From the NCBI GenBank assembly GCA_003988855.1, contig QYAI01000033.1, positions 1-64,000 on the forward strand: a stretch of DNA of 64,000 nt. The letters run 5' to 3'. Positions 12,958 through 25,853 of the stretch are shown one piece after another (position 1 is the stretch's first letter; each line of letters opens with the position of its first letter). Both the position numbers and the translations under genes were made by a program. The stretch is from Arachnopeziza araneosa. Lineage: Eukaryota; Ascomycota; Leotiomycetes; Helotiales; Arachnopezizaceae. Below the pieces are notes generated by a model. That model did not search any database. It had not been told where the DNA came from and saw only the letters and a program-made list of their open reading frames with translations.

Positions 12958-12984
12958 CTCGCATCGCATCGCATCGCAACGCAA
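12958..12984. repeat. GCATC pentanucleotide array
   Basis: Three to four tandem GCATC units, then degenerate GCAAC copies. A short simple repeat with no coding context. Confidence 0.8.
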
Positions 12985-14287
12985 GCATCTCTGTTTCCCA
13001 CCTTTGCTCAGTTCGACCGCTGTTGCCGCGACTCTCTCTCAAGCATGTTCCAGCCACGTTCCTAGAATATCTGCGCTAGAAACGCTATGTTCGAGCTAGA
13101 ATCAGAGAGCATTGATGGCAGAATGGAGTGGACGTGGACGCCAAGTGCGCTTGGACGACTTGTTTCAGTGGTGAGAAACTAGGCTTGTATGACGACGTGG
13201 GATGAGTTTGTATATATGTCATATCTATCTGGAGCTCCCTTTGTATATTTGTGATAGTTTGTTTCTGTTGTGGGTCGTGGGAAGGGGGAAGTGGAGTTTA
13301 CTGAGAGTGAGATTGTGAAGCTGCTTTTGACTTGAAGTGAGGGAAGGGGGAGGTGGTTGTTCAAGCTAGGCTTGCTGGTGTAGCTTTGATGTTGAATGTT
13401 TTGATCTTCTCTGGGCTCTTTTGTCTGTTGTGCTGCACTCTTTTGAGCAGAGTTATGATCAGGCGGCGAGATTCGAGATTCGAGTGGAGTCGACGTCTGC
13501 AGCCATGGTCTGGAAGCTATCCTAAACTGGCGTTAGTCTTTGCAAGTTGAAGGGAGAGGAGTTAGATGAACTATAGCTCAGATTTGGGGTGTTCTCTGGT
13601 TCGTTTTTGGATGTCGTGGCGAGGTTGTGAGTGGGAGAGAAGTCCTCGTGACGCGGCTCGTTGTCCATCAGCTGTGCGTGGCAGGCGTCACTTGCAAGTA
13701 TCTGCTGCTTCCTGGCCTCTTTCGCGGTCGGAGCAGCATGTTGGCATTCCAGCATCGTTTTTGTCTCTATTCCGCAGGTCTGGTGTGTTCATGGGTTGAA
13801 CTCAGCAGAGGGATTGCCGAATGGTGGACAACATCGCTACCGGCCTCCCTCGTTCTTGCCGCCCAAACTTAGCACGCCTCGCAGCAAAGTCGGTCAGCAG
13901 GCATCATGGGAGCCCTTCGCCTTTCATCGTCGATATCCGGACGGGCCGACAAACGCCAGCAGGTTTTTCTGCTATAGGTGGCCACATTCAGCTGGGATCG
14001 GGTCGTCGACACACCAGAAGATGCAGCAGCAGCAGGTTTTGCAATCACATTTTCAAGACTCTCGATAGTATCTCCCCCTCACCCACGCAACGGAGAGGTG
14101 ACACGGAATTCAAAGATCTCCTCACGAAGTGCATCAAGTGTCACTGCATCCGAGTCGTGTGGCCAGCGGAGTATCCGCATTCTGGTTGCCCGGGAGGCTT
14201 TCGGGCTATCCGCTGCAAGAAGGCCGTTACTTGGTCTTAGTCTCCTCCTCTCCTCTATATTATATTGGCTCATGCTATCTTAAGTCC

Positions 14288-14305
14288 TGTCACATATATG
14301 TGACA
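14288..14305. promoter_or_regulatory. Perfect 18-bp palindrome TGTCACATATATGTGACA
   Basis: The sequence equals its own reverse complement over 18 bases and is followed by the near-palindrome CATGAATTTCATG at 14304-14316. It lies in non-coding DNA. It could be a dimeric transcription-factor site or a hairpin. Function is not shown by the sequence. Confidence 0.4.
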
Positions 14306-17300
14306 TGAATTTCATGATACGATCTGACTGGCCTCTTGTTCTGCTTTGACCGGAGAGGGACGAGGGCCCCCAGAAGCTGGCCACGTCTGTTTTGGGCCGT
14401 CACCAGAGCATCATGTGGACAGAATAAGATTGGGACGTATACATGGACCCGAGTCCCGACTTTTTCAATAAGATGCGGGCAAAGTTATGTTGGCGGCAGG
14501 GAGCTGAGCTGTGCTGTGCTGGGTGATACCTGTCTGATCACGGAATATAGAGGCATTCCTGGACTGTCATGCTGGAGAATAGACTTGCCCTTTAATCTTA
14601 ATACCTATCATATGAAGTTTGACAATACTGAAATGTTTTGTGAACCGTGTTTTGTCAACTTCAGTGAAAACTCGTCAGTTCCGAGGTCAGGCGTTGAGAC
14701 TAGGTACATGCATTTAGAACATACGAATGTCGCACGACCATGCCTTCCCGCAACTCATTTCAACACCGAGATCATTTAAATGATCATCAGAAACTGAAGA
14801 GTGGGACTTGGACGACATATAGCTCAGCTGGCTATTTACTTGAGAAAAAAAGAGATACTGATGACCTAGAGCACACTGCTCCAAGCACCGAGCATAGTGA
14901 TAGCCCGTACTCAGTACTAACAAATTTCAGATACCCAGCAACAGACTGATCGCCGAGTCCTTAACTTCTAAGCGATTGGCAACCATAAGTCAGCAGAGTC
15001 AAAGAAATCGGGAACATGAATAGCATGAGCCCCTCCAGTTCATGGAGCAGGGCATCAGTCTCTTTCAGAGGTCCCCAGTCTCCTAGATCACAATTTTATT
15101 CTCGTCGCTCAGTCCACGCGTCAACGCACATTGACACAGCAGGGTTTCAGTAACCGGGACTCCGTATGGGATGCCGATGGTACCATAGAAATCCCAGCTT
15201 TCATCTAATGTATATTCAAGGCGTCTTTTCATTTACATCCTTACCTCCATGCTTTTATGACTAGTAGAGGAGTTATGTTCCGGTCTTGATATATGCATGT
15301 GATCTTCTCTCTTGTATGTCGTGCTCTGGAGCATATTCAAGCCACCGCGGGCAGTGTTTCGCATCCACAGTCGAACTTAGTTTAAGATTTCTTGCTGGCG
15401 GCATTCAGGCCTGTCAAATGCAACAATGACATCGTTTATGGACCAATAATATCGGATCATACTTCATGCCGTATAGGGCTATAGTTCGTGGCTGGGATTC
15501 TTGAGCGACAAGGTCACTCTGTATGATCGACTGGGCTCCAAGTGACCGAGATATGGTCTCTTATGACGACCTGCCTCTCAGTGGCATCGGGGATCTGTTT
15601 GAAAAGGATATCTGGAGCAGGCCGACATTCGATTCGGAGGAAATACTACCGTGAATTGGCAGGCCGATAAGATAAACCATGTGATAATCAATTCAGAGTG
15701 GCGGCTCAGAATGCTATCTGTGGGCATGTCCTGGGATTCCTCGAACTTTCGATGACAGAGAGGTTCATGCGCTGTTCTATGCTGGACTAGGGGCGGAGGA
15801 ACATGCTCCTTTTCTCATTTTGGTCCGTTGGCGTAGAGGCAAAGTCAATTGACTAAAGAAGCACCCAAACCGCCCTCCTAGGATCAACCCTTGTTGCTCG
15901 AATCGAAGTAGACTCTTTTACCTGCGGCGTGCTATCGATAAGTGATCTTGGCAGGATAATTGATGTGCTTGAAGTCTAACTACAATAAGAAACACTGTCA
16001 TCGACTGTGCGCTTTTCGTGACTTGCCAAACTCGAAGAGGTATCGCGCCAAATATTTCACAAAGTGTAAAAAAGGGCTGATTCTAGCATCATGCAGGAGC
16101 CGGCATAACCGAGAGTGTGCGGCGCCTGCCGTGTCAGCCCATGGGACAGATGGCCATGGCAAAATGAAACCAACTGAAGAAGATCTGAGATATAATCTCT
16201 CATTTGTGCACCGTTGTGGGATGGGATACTATTTCGGTAATTTCGAAGAGACTGCAGTGACCCCAAGGATGATCATGATGCCTCGTTCGCCTTTTGGGCA
16301 GTACTTGTACTGTTTTGAAGGACGAGGAGATTGAAGCGATCCCTAACACCCCTCTTGGGCTATGGAGAAACGCGACGATTGCGTTGGCTCAGAGGTTTCT
16401 CGGACTTGCAGCGCAATAAGCCGTAAGTAAGCAAGCTCACCTCATCAGACTGGCAAAGTCTTTCCGACTTAGGTGTGTGCAAATTCCTAGCGTCGTTGAA
16501 GTTTTGCGATTGGTGACGCCAGTTGGGAAAATCAAGTCAGAAATGATAGACTTCTGTGCCTTGAGTGCATATCAATGCGATGGCTTGCAGATTCCATTAC
16601 TAGTCTGCTTCGCCGAAGCCGCCGAATCCGTGCGCCAAAATCCTCCGAACATAGCGGACTGGTTGAGGCTCTCGGGAAGAAGCTAAATTCAAGGACCGAA
16701 ACTTGTACAGTATACCGTCCTTGCGTCGTAGATTATGCATGTGTAAAGCTTTCAGTCTTGCCGTCTATTTCGCTGCTCGCGGAGAGAAAGGGGACAGTAA
16801 ACGAGTCAGAACACAACATTGGGCTCTCGATGAGTGCGAAGATGGTAACATATACGTGTTTTGCTGGTCATTAGTACCATCCATGGAAAGCAAGTAAAGA
16901 AAGAGGCCTGAGACTTTGCGATCCTCGTCCCGAAATCCTTCTCCGGCATTAAAGTACGGGAAGTGGATATTTGCCGGTGCCGTCCACCACAGTTTATCGT
17001 TGCGAGCAAATATGATGGAGACACTTCCTCCTTCCATCAGCTGCGGAACCTAACCAATCATACCGTGGTTCTTGTAGATGCAACATAAATAAAATTGAAC
17101 CTTGTCTTCCTTCCTCTTGAGCAAGCCTCCAAGGCCAAATATGACCGCTGAACACTTTCCCATCAACCTAGGCGTTTGGTAAGACGAGCAAATCGCTGCG
17201 TTGGGGGTCAACCGTCCACTTTAGCACCTTTTTAGAGTGCAATACTGCCGCTGCGAAACTTAGTATCTCTTCACCCCCTGTTAGTTGGTGGCTGCTCACT

Positions 17301-20248
17301 GGAGGTCTGCCGGGGAAGCTAAAATCACCTGATTCTTCTCTGTTTGAGGAGGTACGGTACGGAGGTACTGTATGAAGAACATCGAAGGCTGAAAAAGGAA
17401 CAATTTGCCGGAGAACTACATGAAGTATCCCGCGGGTACTGAAGCGAACCAGTCACTGCCAGAGGTGGCTTAGTGGGCTTGGCCAAAAACTTGAATGCTT
17501 AAACGAGCACGACAGTTCGTTCTTGTGATAGCAGATCGCGAGCTAACGCCATCCGGAAATGCAAGCTCAGCTGAACGCCACCAAATATCACGCTGTCGAA
17601 ATGCCGGCAGGGTGTGGTGGCCAGAGAATGACTCCTCGAACAGGCGCATAACTGAAATCATTCCACGCACTTGCTCGCGTTGAACTGCGACAAAGGACCA
17701 TCAGGCCACCGTCAATTCCACAAGGACAGTAACATGTTCCTGCGCTTCCACGTGGTGTTCCTTGGGTCTGCTTCTGAGGCGGCTAGATCCCGCAATGTGT
17801 AACCAAGATTTGCGGCCATCATCCTTGTCTGCTCAAGAAACTTCTAACGAGTTTATGCCTTAGGGGGTGTGGAGCAGGAGAAGAGTCAGGTGTGCAGGTT
17901 GCCCTGCTCTCGCTGACTTGCATTTGAACAGAGCGGCGGGGGCATCATGCAAGCATTCCCCTCCTCTTTCAGTCGAGAGCGTTTGACGGTGGTGCGATGG
18001 ACATTGGTGGTGGTGGTGGTGGTTCTGTGCGGGAGTGGCAGGGCCAGGGGAGTCGGAAATAAGTTGACAGCGGCAGCCACCCATTGTCTCGGCTAGCTGG
18101 TCTTCTCAACGGGGTCAGGTTTTGGCCTCCGAAACTGGGAACCCGCCCGCACGCTCACTCCACGGTCGATGGGCACTTCATACGGCTGTTCTCATCCAGC
18201 GAGTATCATGGCCATCAGCGATCACCGGTTCTCATGCTCATTGCGGCATGGGTCGACAAACGGGTGGACAAAGCTCTTTCGTACGCTTCATGGAAGCTTT
18301 GACAGCAGCCATGGAATCTTCGACAGAGCTTCGAAATGCCGCCCGTGCTCATCAACTGGAGCATGCGCATGACGGTGGCGCCAAGAGGCTTTCCCGTCAT
18401 CCTGATGACACGTTCATTGTTCGAAAGTGGCGCTGTGAAGAGAGATTTCTACACTTCTTCTCCTTCTGGTCGTGCGCAGATGATCGCAGTATGCTTTGCC
18501 GCAAGTCGACTTCGCCGATCAGATTCGGGAGGCTAGAGATCCCGAAGTGCTGCTGCTTGGTGGGAGGGAAAGGCAAGTGTACGTGCCCCTCGAGGACGGT
18601 GATTATTTCTTCCTCTGACGTGGGGCGGCTGGCAGACTGCAGGCTCGCATGCAGGTCCCTCTTAGCTCTCTCACCCCTGAGTATAGCACAACATCGCTGC
18701 TGATAACATGCTCGCCGTGTGGTAGTGTGGTAACCTGCACGATGAAGTGCCACACCACTGGTCAAGAGGAGCAGGCTCGGGCTCAGGCTCCACGTTTTCC
18801 CGCCCATGTCGACGCTACAGGAAGATTCGCATTATGGCAGGTATCAAAGAGCGTGAGAACGTAATGGATTTGGAGCTGAACTCGATCGCGCGTTACATAG
18901 CATGCGCCGGGACCTTGTAGCTTATTGGCACCTTCTTCAAGCTTGCCAACCCACTATAGTTCGTCGTTAGATATGACGATCATGTACAGGTTTGATATAC
19001 GAGGAGGCCGGATGATAATAGCATGGCACAACCTGAAGTCTCGTCGAGTGAGATAGACGAAGAGAGCACATCCTGTAGAATATTACGAAGTAAGCAATAG
19101 AAGCTCAAGAAGTTCGTGAAAAGATACCCAAAGCATGGATAGAACCATTTTCCCGGCCTCCCCGGACGGAGAATAATGATCGACCTGCTGCCGTTCGACA
19201 ATGCCTCCCTCTGCAGCTCGGCGGTTGGGGGGGAGGGGGGGGGTCTCGACAATGGCCTCAGGGATTGGAGACTAGTACACGAGCTAGGATTTGACGAGTC
19301 GACAGCGCCAGAGAGCGAGTACGAATGGCGCGACTAGGTACGGAGATACTTTTCAGAGTCACGAGTTCTGCTCGAGGCCCACCGGAACGACGCATCGAAT
19401 TGGCCATCCAGGCATTGAACAGCTCACCCATCATCGGCGGCCGTCAGGGGTCTGGGGGGCGGACATGCCACAGCAATGAACAGTCGGCACGGCTAAGGCA
19501 CGACAGAACGGGGAGAGGGGTGTTGTGGCTTCCTCATCGATCAGTCAGCTTCCAGGGTGATTTGTGGCCTGTCCAGGGGGGATGGGAGGATTGTGGGCTG
19601 CATTGCTCGTTGGTCGGTCTGAGGGTGCTGGCGCTGTTGGTACCTTCGTAGCTTGGAGGGGTCTGGCGACGACGTGCTAACGGTCAGCCAGTCTGCGAGG
19701 CGAGCGTAGGAAGGTAGATGGGATCTACAGAAGACCACAGAGGCTCTCAGGGTTTGGAGGCGTGGGCAAGATCAGGACACAGGTGAGGTCGGGACAAGCC
19801 AGGTTAGGGGAAAAGGTGCGTCTTAGCACCACAACAACAACGACGACCTGGCATGCTTCTTTTCCATGCTTCCAAATCTTCGATTCCTTCTAGGCGTGAG
19901 TTGCGCTCAGACGATTCCGCCCAAGCACCGCCGTTAGTGCCAGACATGGATTGGCTGCGGAGCTTTCGACTGCAAGAGGCTTGGGAAAAGGCAGATGGAC
20001 TTCACAATGTCTCTCACGCAGCCGAAGAGAGGGCCAACATCGGCTCCAGACATGACAGCAACTGGCCTCCTCAGCAGCGATCACGGCTCCAGTCCACTTG
20101 CCGCAGTGCCCACCCCTCCCCTACCGGTCTGCCCTATCGCATCTCTCGATCCCCGTGCTGGACGTATCTCCTACACTGCTGCTCTCCCTTCAGTCTTGCC
20201 TTGGAAATTGGCGTCGTATTGCCGACGCCGCGGAGAGGGCTCTCTGAC

Positions 20249-20320
20249 GTTGCGCTGCGCTGCGCTGCGTTGCGTTGCGTTGCCTGGCCTGGCCTTGTCC
20301 TGTCCTGTCCTGTCCTGCCC
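20249..20320. repeat. Degenerate pentanucleotide arrays (TGCGC/TGCGT, then TGTCC)
   Basis: A run of TGCGC and TGCGT units passes through TGCCT and GGCCT into four TGTCC-type units. Drifting units of one period suggest successive slippage events. Confidence 0.8.
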
Positions 20321-21608
20321 TCAGTCTTCGGCGCTGTGTGCCACCATCTCCTCCAATTCTCCATCTGCAATCCCCAATCCCAATCCCACACCCACATCCA
20401 GGCACGCGCAGGCCTGGTCCCGTCATTCCCACCCTCCAAGCTCCAGTGCAGTCCCTCGCGCTCGCAAAAAGGTCTGATGCCTGCTCTAGTGACCCCGTCA
20501 TGGTGGCGTTAGAATTATTATAGTTTTAAGACCGAGCAGTGACATACCTGGTGTACTGTACTGTCGAGTCCAAGGTGCGACTTAGCATCGAGTCCTATCA
20601 CCCGAGACCCCCGTCGATAGCAGAGGGAGCAGGTCTGTGACTGGAGCTGCCCACCGCCGGCACTTTGAGGCCGCCGCGTCTAGGTACTTCGACAATCTGA
20701 GTCAAGCGTCGAGGGCGTTGTCGAAAAGGCGCCGCGGTGTTGTGCAGCACCAGCAGCACCGGCAGCAGCACCAGCAGTAACAGCAGCACCCTTCTGAGAC
20801 TCCACCCGCCCAGGCCGTGGCGGTGTGCCCTTTCATCTCTCGGATCTGATATTTCTCCCCCTCCGGGCCATCGCCGTTGTTCCTTCCTCATTTCCCTCTT
20901 GCTATTTGTGGCGAACCATACTGGCTACGGTTATTCTGCCATCCTGGATCTTTCTTATACGCCACGCCTCCTCCAAAATTCAAAAACAACATCTGACCGA
21001 CGGGACTTTCAACACGCATATCTCCCCAAGTCAAACAACTTCACCACGCAGAAGCATTGAGAAACTCGGGACGCCAATCACAACCTCCGCCAGTGCAACG
21101 GGAAGAGAGCCGGCCGTTGTTGTTGCTTGACGACGACTATCCAGAGCCAGCAATCCACCCTGCCTCCCCTGCCTCGCCCATTCCCAAGCCTTTCGACAGC
21201 GGTGCAGGCCTCCCAGTTTCGTCGGTTTGAGGTGTATGATACTTAAGATTGTCCAGCACCGTTCAAACGGCGCTCCGGTTATCCTCCTCCTCCTCATCGA
21301 GAAAGCTTTTCATTCGTGGGACCAGGAAGTAACTTGGATCACCAATCAAGTTTCCTCTGGCTATCACTCACGGCGTTCAAGTCCCCTCCTGACCTCTCCA
21401 AATTTATTGCTTCAAACCAAACCAGCCCCCGGTGGGAACGTCTTGTATGGTCTTACCCTAATCCGTGACGATCCACAACAGTTCGTCTCCAACTCGACTT
21501 ACTATATCTGTTACTAGATCCTTCCTCAGCCCTAAAGTATCTCTATCTTGGTAGTACTTCACCCTTGACGTTCCTGACCAGAAACTTCAACCAGTCAACA
21601 TCCATTGG

Positions 21609-21670
21609 GTAAGAGAACCACTCCAAAGTTTGGGACCGACCGAGCATAGCCTCTGACTAACTGGCACCAG
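21609..21670 (+). other. vosA: Probable 5'-leader intron of vosA
   Basis: A 62-nt stretch with a GTAAGA donor at 21609, a TGACTAAC branch site around 21655 and a CACCAG acceptor ending at 21670. It lies about 0.6 kb upstream of the vosA start codon in a pyrimidine-rich stretch that looks like transcribed leader. Splicing is inferred from consensus sites only; no reading phase tests it. Confidence 0.5.
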
Positions 21671-22264
21671 AGGTACTTTGAATCTCCAACCTCACTGTAC
21701 CCTCCTCTCCTACCCTATCTCTCCTTGTAGGGCTGGACGCCGGATCTGTTGGACGACCGCAACGTCAAGCCTCCCAGACGCAGCCAACTGCCAGCACTCA
21801 CCAGATTCCAACTGACCCAGGACCAGCTTTAATCTCTCCTCGACTTCCAGAGTTTAAGCAACGTGTTACTTGCTAAAGACCATCAATTACGCAGCTTCTA
21901 GCATTTGTTTACCAAGACCAGACACCGTTGTTTTCAACCCGTCCAGGCCCTTCGTCATATCGAAACTTCCGTCCCTTCAGGCTCAGTAGCCCTGCGACTT
22001 ACTGTGTCCGGTGCTCATCGATTCCTCTGAATAGTCTTCATTCAGCAAGGAGCATCTTTCGCCAATCAGACTTTACTCTTGGCGGTCTAGCATTCACCCA
22101 GTCTCCAGAGACATCCTGAGAAGGGTATCCAAACGGCCAACAGCCACCTCGAATCATCTTCTCCCAGCCAGCCTCTGGATGCCCTAACACTCCCATCAAC
22201 CCCTGATCATACTCTTTGAATCCTTGCCACTACTTATTGACGGATCGAGACTTCCTCGCGTCAA

Positions 22265-23911
22265 ATGAACACGTTAAACCATCAGTCGGTTGAGGCGAAA
22301 GTGGCCTATCTGAGCGGTCTAAATCCGTAAGTTCCAGCATGTAGATGTTTACATCAATGTCTCCATAAGCCCTCAGGACTATAAAGCTAACTCTTTGACA
22401 GCAAGGAATGCGAGCTCATTGTTCGTCAACAGCCCAAACATGCAAGAGTCGCAGTGGGCAAAGAGAAGGGTAAGCAGTCAACAGTAGAGTTACTGAGCGG
22501 ATTTCAGCCAGAAACTAATAAACCTCTCAGACAGAAAACCGATTGACCCACCTCCCATAATCCAGTTAAAAGTCACATCTTACGCTGATCCCACACAAAG
22601 TTTCTTACAAAGTAAGTGACAAAGCTCTAGTCAATAACGCATGCTAACTCCACAGGCCCTTATGTCTTCATGTCATGTAGTTTAGTAGGAGAACGCGATC
22701 GTGATCTGCCATCTGGAAGTTTAGGAACCTCATTAGCAGGGACTCTTGTATCCTCACTTCACAGACTCAAGGATACGGACAATAGCGATGGGGCATTCTT
22801 TGTTTTTGCAGATCTTTCCGTCAAGATTGAAGGCATCTATTGCTTAAAGTTTACACTCTATGAAGTACGAGGAGATTTCTGCCAGCAGGTCAAAGAGACC
22901 AAGTCTGAGCCGTTCCAAGTTCACTCGACGAAGAACTTTCCCGGAATGTCAGAATCAACCTTCTTGACTCGATCATTTAGCGACCAGGGCGTCCGATTGC
23001 GTCTGCGAAAAGAGCCTCGAGCATTACTCCGAAAACGTGGACCAGCGCACGACGACTACGAGCCACGGCATTACCAACGCAACCCCAGAGGCGGAAATCC
23101 AGATCCCGAAAGACAAATTGAAGCGAACGAGCAAGCCGACGGTCTCGAATTACAGCAAGGTCATTCACATCCGCAGATAGGCCGTCACTACTCAGTGGCT
23201 TCTTTCCCTGGAACAATTGCCTACAACGATTCTACCAAACGTCCACGAACAGGATCAGAGCAAAGTCAAACATCATCTTATGGCCAGTCAGCGCCATCGC
23301 TCGAGACTTCTCAATACACGACCCGCGTATATACAGATCCGCAAACGCCTTTCAACGGCTATGCGCAACAGCCTCAACAAGCTGGACCTTATGGATTCAG
23401 CTTCACACAGTCTCCTCAATCTGCGCATTCTGCTCGGGATCAGTACTTTTCCCAACGACTCAACACTGCCGAACCGACCCCACCTTATGATGTTAACACT
23501 CAAAGGTCTCCAACAGGAGCATATTATCCTACCCAACCACAAACGGTTCGCTACTCTCTATCTCCAATGCAGCAACAGGGTCAATATGGCCCTATCTTGG
23601 CTCCATCGCCACCACAACGTCTTGAGACAGCACAAAGTGCTTTTGAAAGTCTCGGAATTGGCAGAGGACAGGACTCGCCTGCCATGGGCAATGACCTTTC
23701 GGGAACAATGCCCATGATGTACGGACGGATGAATACGGCGCCGGCATACGCAACCTTGCCAACCTCTTTACCAGACCGACGAGAGTCGTATCATGCCTAC
23801 TCAATGCAGGGGCAGAACTATATAGCCGGGGTTGGATCTGGGTTTGTATCTCAAGGCCCAGGTATACCGACATCCGGTACAACTTCAGGACCCTTACATG
23901 GCGACTATTGA
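22265..23911 (+). CDS. vosA: Velvet-family regulator VosA (RYP2 type)
   Basis: A DNA-binding regulator of spore formation, spore viability and trehalose accumulation; in other fungi it partners with VelB. Four exons: 22265-22326, 22402-22469, 22531-22611 and 22656-23911. All three introns have GTAAG donors and consistent phase. The product is 488 residues. The velvet domain spans about residues 23-190: it opens with ECELIVRQQPKHARV and KDRKPIDPPPIIQL, contains DGAFFVFADLSVKIEG, and ends in FPGMSESTFLTRSFSDQGVR. The RVAVGKEKDRKPIDPPP form and the single uninterrupted domain fit VosA rather than VeA or VelB. A basic stretch (RLRLRKEPRALLRKRG) follows as a likely nuclear localisation signal. The C-terminal half is Gln/Pro/Ser/Tyr rich and probably disordered, matching the activation region described for this family. 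The long upstream leader suggests complex control. Confidence 0.95.
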
Positions 23912-25853
23912 TATCACCGACAGTCGACGGACAGTGTTAGATTATGGCGAGCATAGATATACAACGATATTGGATTGTTACGGGCGTTTCCTTGCATATA
24001 TTCCTGGACTGGGATCAGTTGGGAGGTTTGATTTGGGCATTAGCGTGCTGCATTGTTTCTCGTTGGTCGTGGGTATGGGCGAAAATTAATCAGTGGTGAT
24101 TGGGAATTGCGACACGGAAACCCTTGCATTGACTGGCGTTGGCTCACCATAGATATACTCCTAGGTGTGGAGACCACCTTGTGGAATAGGTACATTCGGA
24201 ATCAGGCGTTTTTCCAAGCAAAATGAAGGGCTTGTATGATATAATAGCAGATAAGACGGCTCGTCAACGGTCAATACAAAATTGTACTCCTGCGTATCCG
24301 CTTGCAGTGCGCAAGGTGCTGTCCAGAAAACCGGAGTGGGAAATTCATCCGCCAGTTCCCAAAATAGACGAAGCATGCAAACCCCAGTGCGCACAACAGC
24401 CATGCCCAAGTCCTCTCGGTAGCAGGTGGCCCATGATGAGTTCCTTGCCCTTCTCTTCTTTGACGACGTTCCTCGACATTCAAACGCATTGCAGCCGCGC
24501 CATGTAGCACGCGTCACCCCATTCCCCGTCCCCCTGTGCCGGAGTCTAAAAATAAAGTTTTTCCTCCCACTCTCTCTCTCTCTCTCTCTCTCCCTCTCTC
24601 TCTCTCTCTCGGTTCGCCCCGCACAGCAGATCTGCCGCGCGCGCCCCGGTGGGTGTGTTGTGCGGGAGAGCTAGCTGCTTGCTGACGGGGTCGGGGGTTG
24701 TGTGTGTGTGTGTGTGTGTGGAAGAGCGAAGAGAAGGAAGAAAGAAAGGAAAGGAAAGGAAAGGAGAAAAGAAAGGAGGGGACGGCCAAACCATCTCCTT
24801 CCGGCAGCGATGCTGCGCGCCCGCATGTACCGATGTATCTTTTTTTTTTTTTTCTTTCTGACGCGGCGGCTGCCCGGAGCTGGTGTGCGCCGGTCGTCGG
24901 GTCGGGAGGGGGAGGGGATTGGTGGGTGAATCTTTCTGCTGAGGGAGGGGGGGTATTGTGTACTGGATTTCTTTCAAGATGGATGGATGGATGGATCGTG
25001 GGAGGGATTGAGATATACCGAGTACTGGAAAACATAGCTCTCTCTTTACCTCTCAACATCCCACAACCACAGCAACCACGACCCCCCCCCCACCATCCAA
25101 CTCCCTCCTCCCTCCCGCCTCAGCCTCAGCCTCAGCCTCAGCCTTACCCTCACCCTCACCAACAAGCTCCCTATCCTCCCGCATCTCGCACCTCACACCG
25201 TACCACCACGACCATCCATCCGTGGTACGAAAAGGCGAGCCCCCGACCATCCATCCACCCGTCCCCATCCACGGCCGCGGGAGAACCAAAAGCAACCCCA
25301 AAAAAAAACAAAATCCTACACCCACACGCGTCTGCGGATCCCGCATCCATGGTCGCGGGACGGCATGAAATCGTCGGGGGTTGAGCGGGTCCTCTTGCGG
25401 GCGGCTGAGCAGGTTTGAGAGGGATATGTATGGCGGAGCGGGACGTCGGCTGCTTTGAGAGGGGGAGGGGTTTGGGACGGACTTCTGCGTCTGCTGCTTG
25501 CCAGCTGAGGACGGGTCCGTCTGGGGTGGTGCTACTGGGGTGGGCTGTACAGTACGTACAGATCAGTGCAAGTTGTGGCTTCTTAATCGCGCTCTATTTT
25601 CTCTCTTACTCAGTTGGGTTTCGATCCTTGGATAGATGCTGGGCTAAATCCATCCCAGGAACAGTATCGAGAATTATTACTACGAGGCTGGAGGATAGAG
25701 CTATGGCGGCTATGCTCACTGGAAAAGAGCCTCGACTCTTGCTCTTACAAAAGATCAGAGAAGGTGGTGGCCATTCCCCTCGAGCTGTTTCTAGTGCAAT
25801 ACGATAACAAAAAGGGTCCAGTAGTACTGCATCTCAGCGCTTCATCCTCAAGA
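23912..25853. other. Spacer between vosA and the tc locus, microsatellite rich
   Basis: Contains the vosA 3' end and then dense simple repeats (24570-25142). Overlapping open frames here on both strands are products of the repeats. A plus-strand stretch at 25614-25813 gives a 67-codon run of ordinary amino-acid composition preceded by a possible acceptor (TTACTCAG), but nothing identifies it. A GTAC-rich motif lies at 25548-25563. No supported gene. Confidence 0.5.
24570..25142. repeat. Cluster of microsatellites
   Basis: In order: (TC)n at 24570-24610 with one interruption; (TG)11 at 24699-24720; GGAAA/GAAA-rich purine tract at 24721-24779; a T run of 14 at 24840-24853; (GGAT)n at 24978-24995; a C run at 25083-25091; (CAGCCT)n at 25117-25142. 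Several different simple-repeat types within 600 bp of non-coding DNA. Confidence 0.9.

Larger units (their letters stand above)
12064..21608. other. Gene-poor region of about 9.5 kb between blm10 and the vosA leader
   Basis: I find no frame here with recognisable protein content. The longest frames (135 codons at 13661-14068, 193 at 18122-18703, 219 at 19853-20512) overlap each other on both strands, lack introns or domains, and lie in GC-richer stretches where stop codons are rare by chance. Base composition varies: 17.8-20.7 kb looks clearly more GC-rich than the flanks. Contents I can name are GTAC-rich clusters (12838-12870, 17350-17372, 20551-20563), a perfect 18-bp palindrome at 14288-14305, and pentanucleotide arrays (12958-12984, 20249-20320). 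The region could hold long regulatory sequence for vosA, non-coding RNA, or an orphan gene with many introns that I cannot see. Confidence 0.5.

Noticed and set aside
17460..17550. Possible tRNA starting GGTGGCTTAGTGG
   Set aside because: The T-loop lacks the conserved A, the T-stem has mismatches, and no matching acceptor stem was found.
18122..20523. Long overlapping open frames on both strands (up to 219 codons)
   Set aside because: They lie in GC-rich DNA, overlap in several frames, have no domain and include simple repeats; chance frames are more likely.
24514..25384. Frames of 143-228 codons over the microsatellite block
   Set aside because: Their length comes from the repeats themselves; amino-acid content is pure low complexity.
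25614..25813. 67-codon protein-like run preceded by a possible splice acceptor
   Set aside because: No partner exon, no recognisable motif and a competing frame on the same strand.
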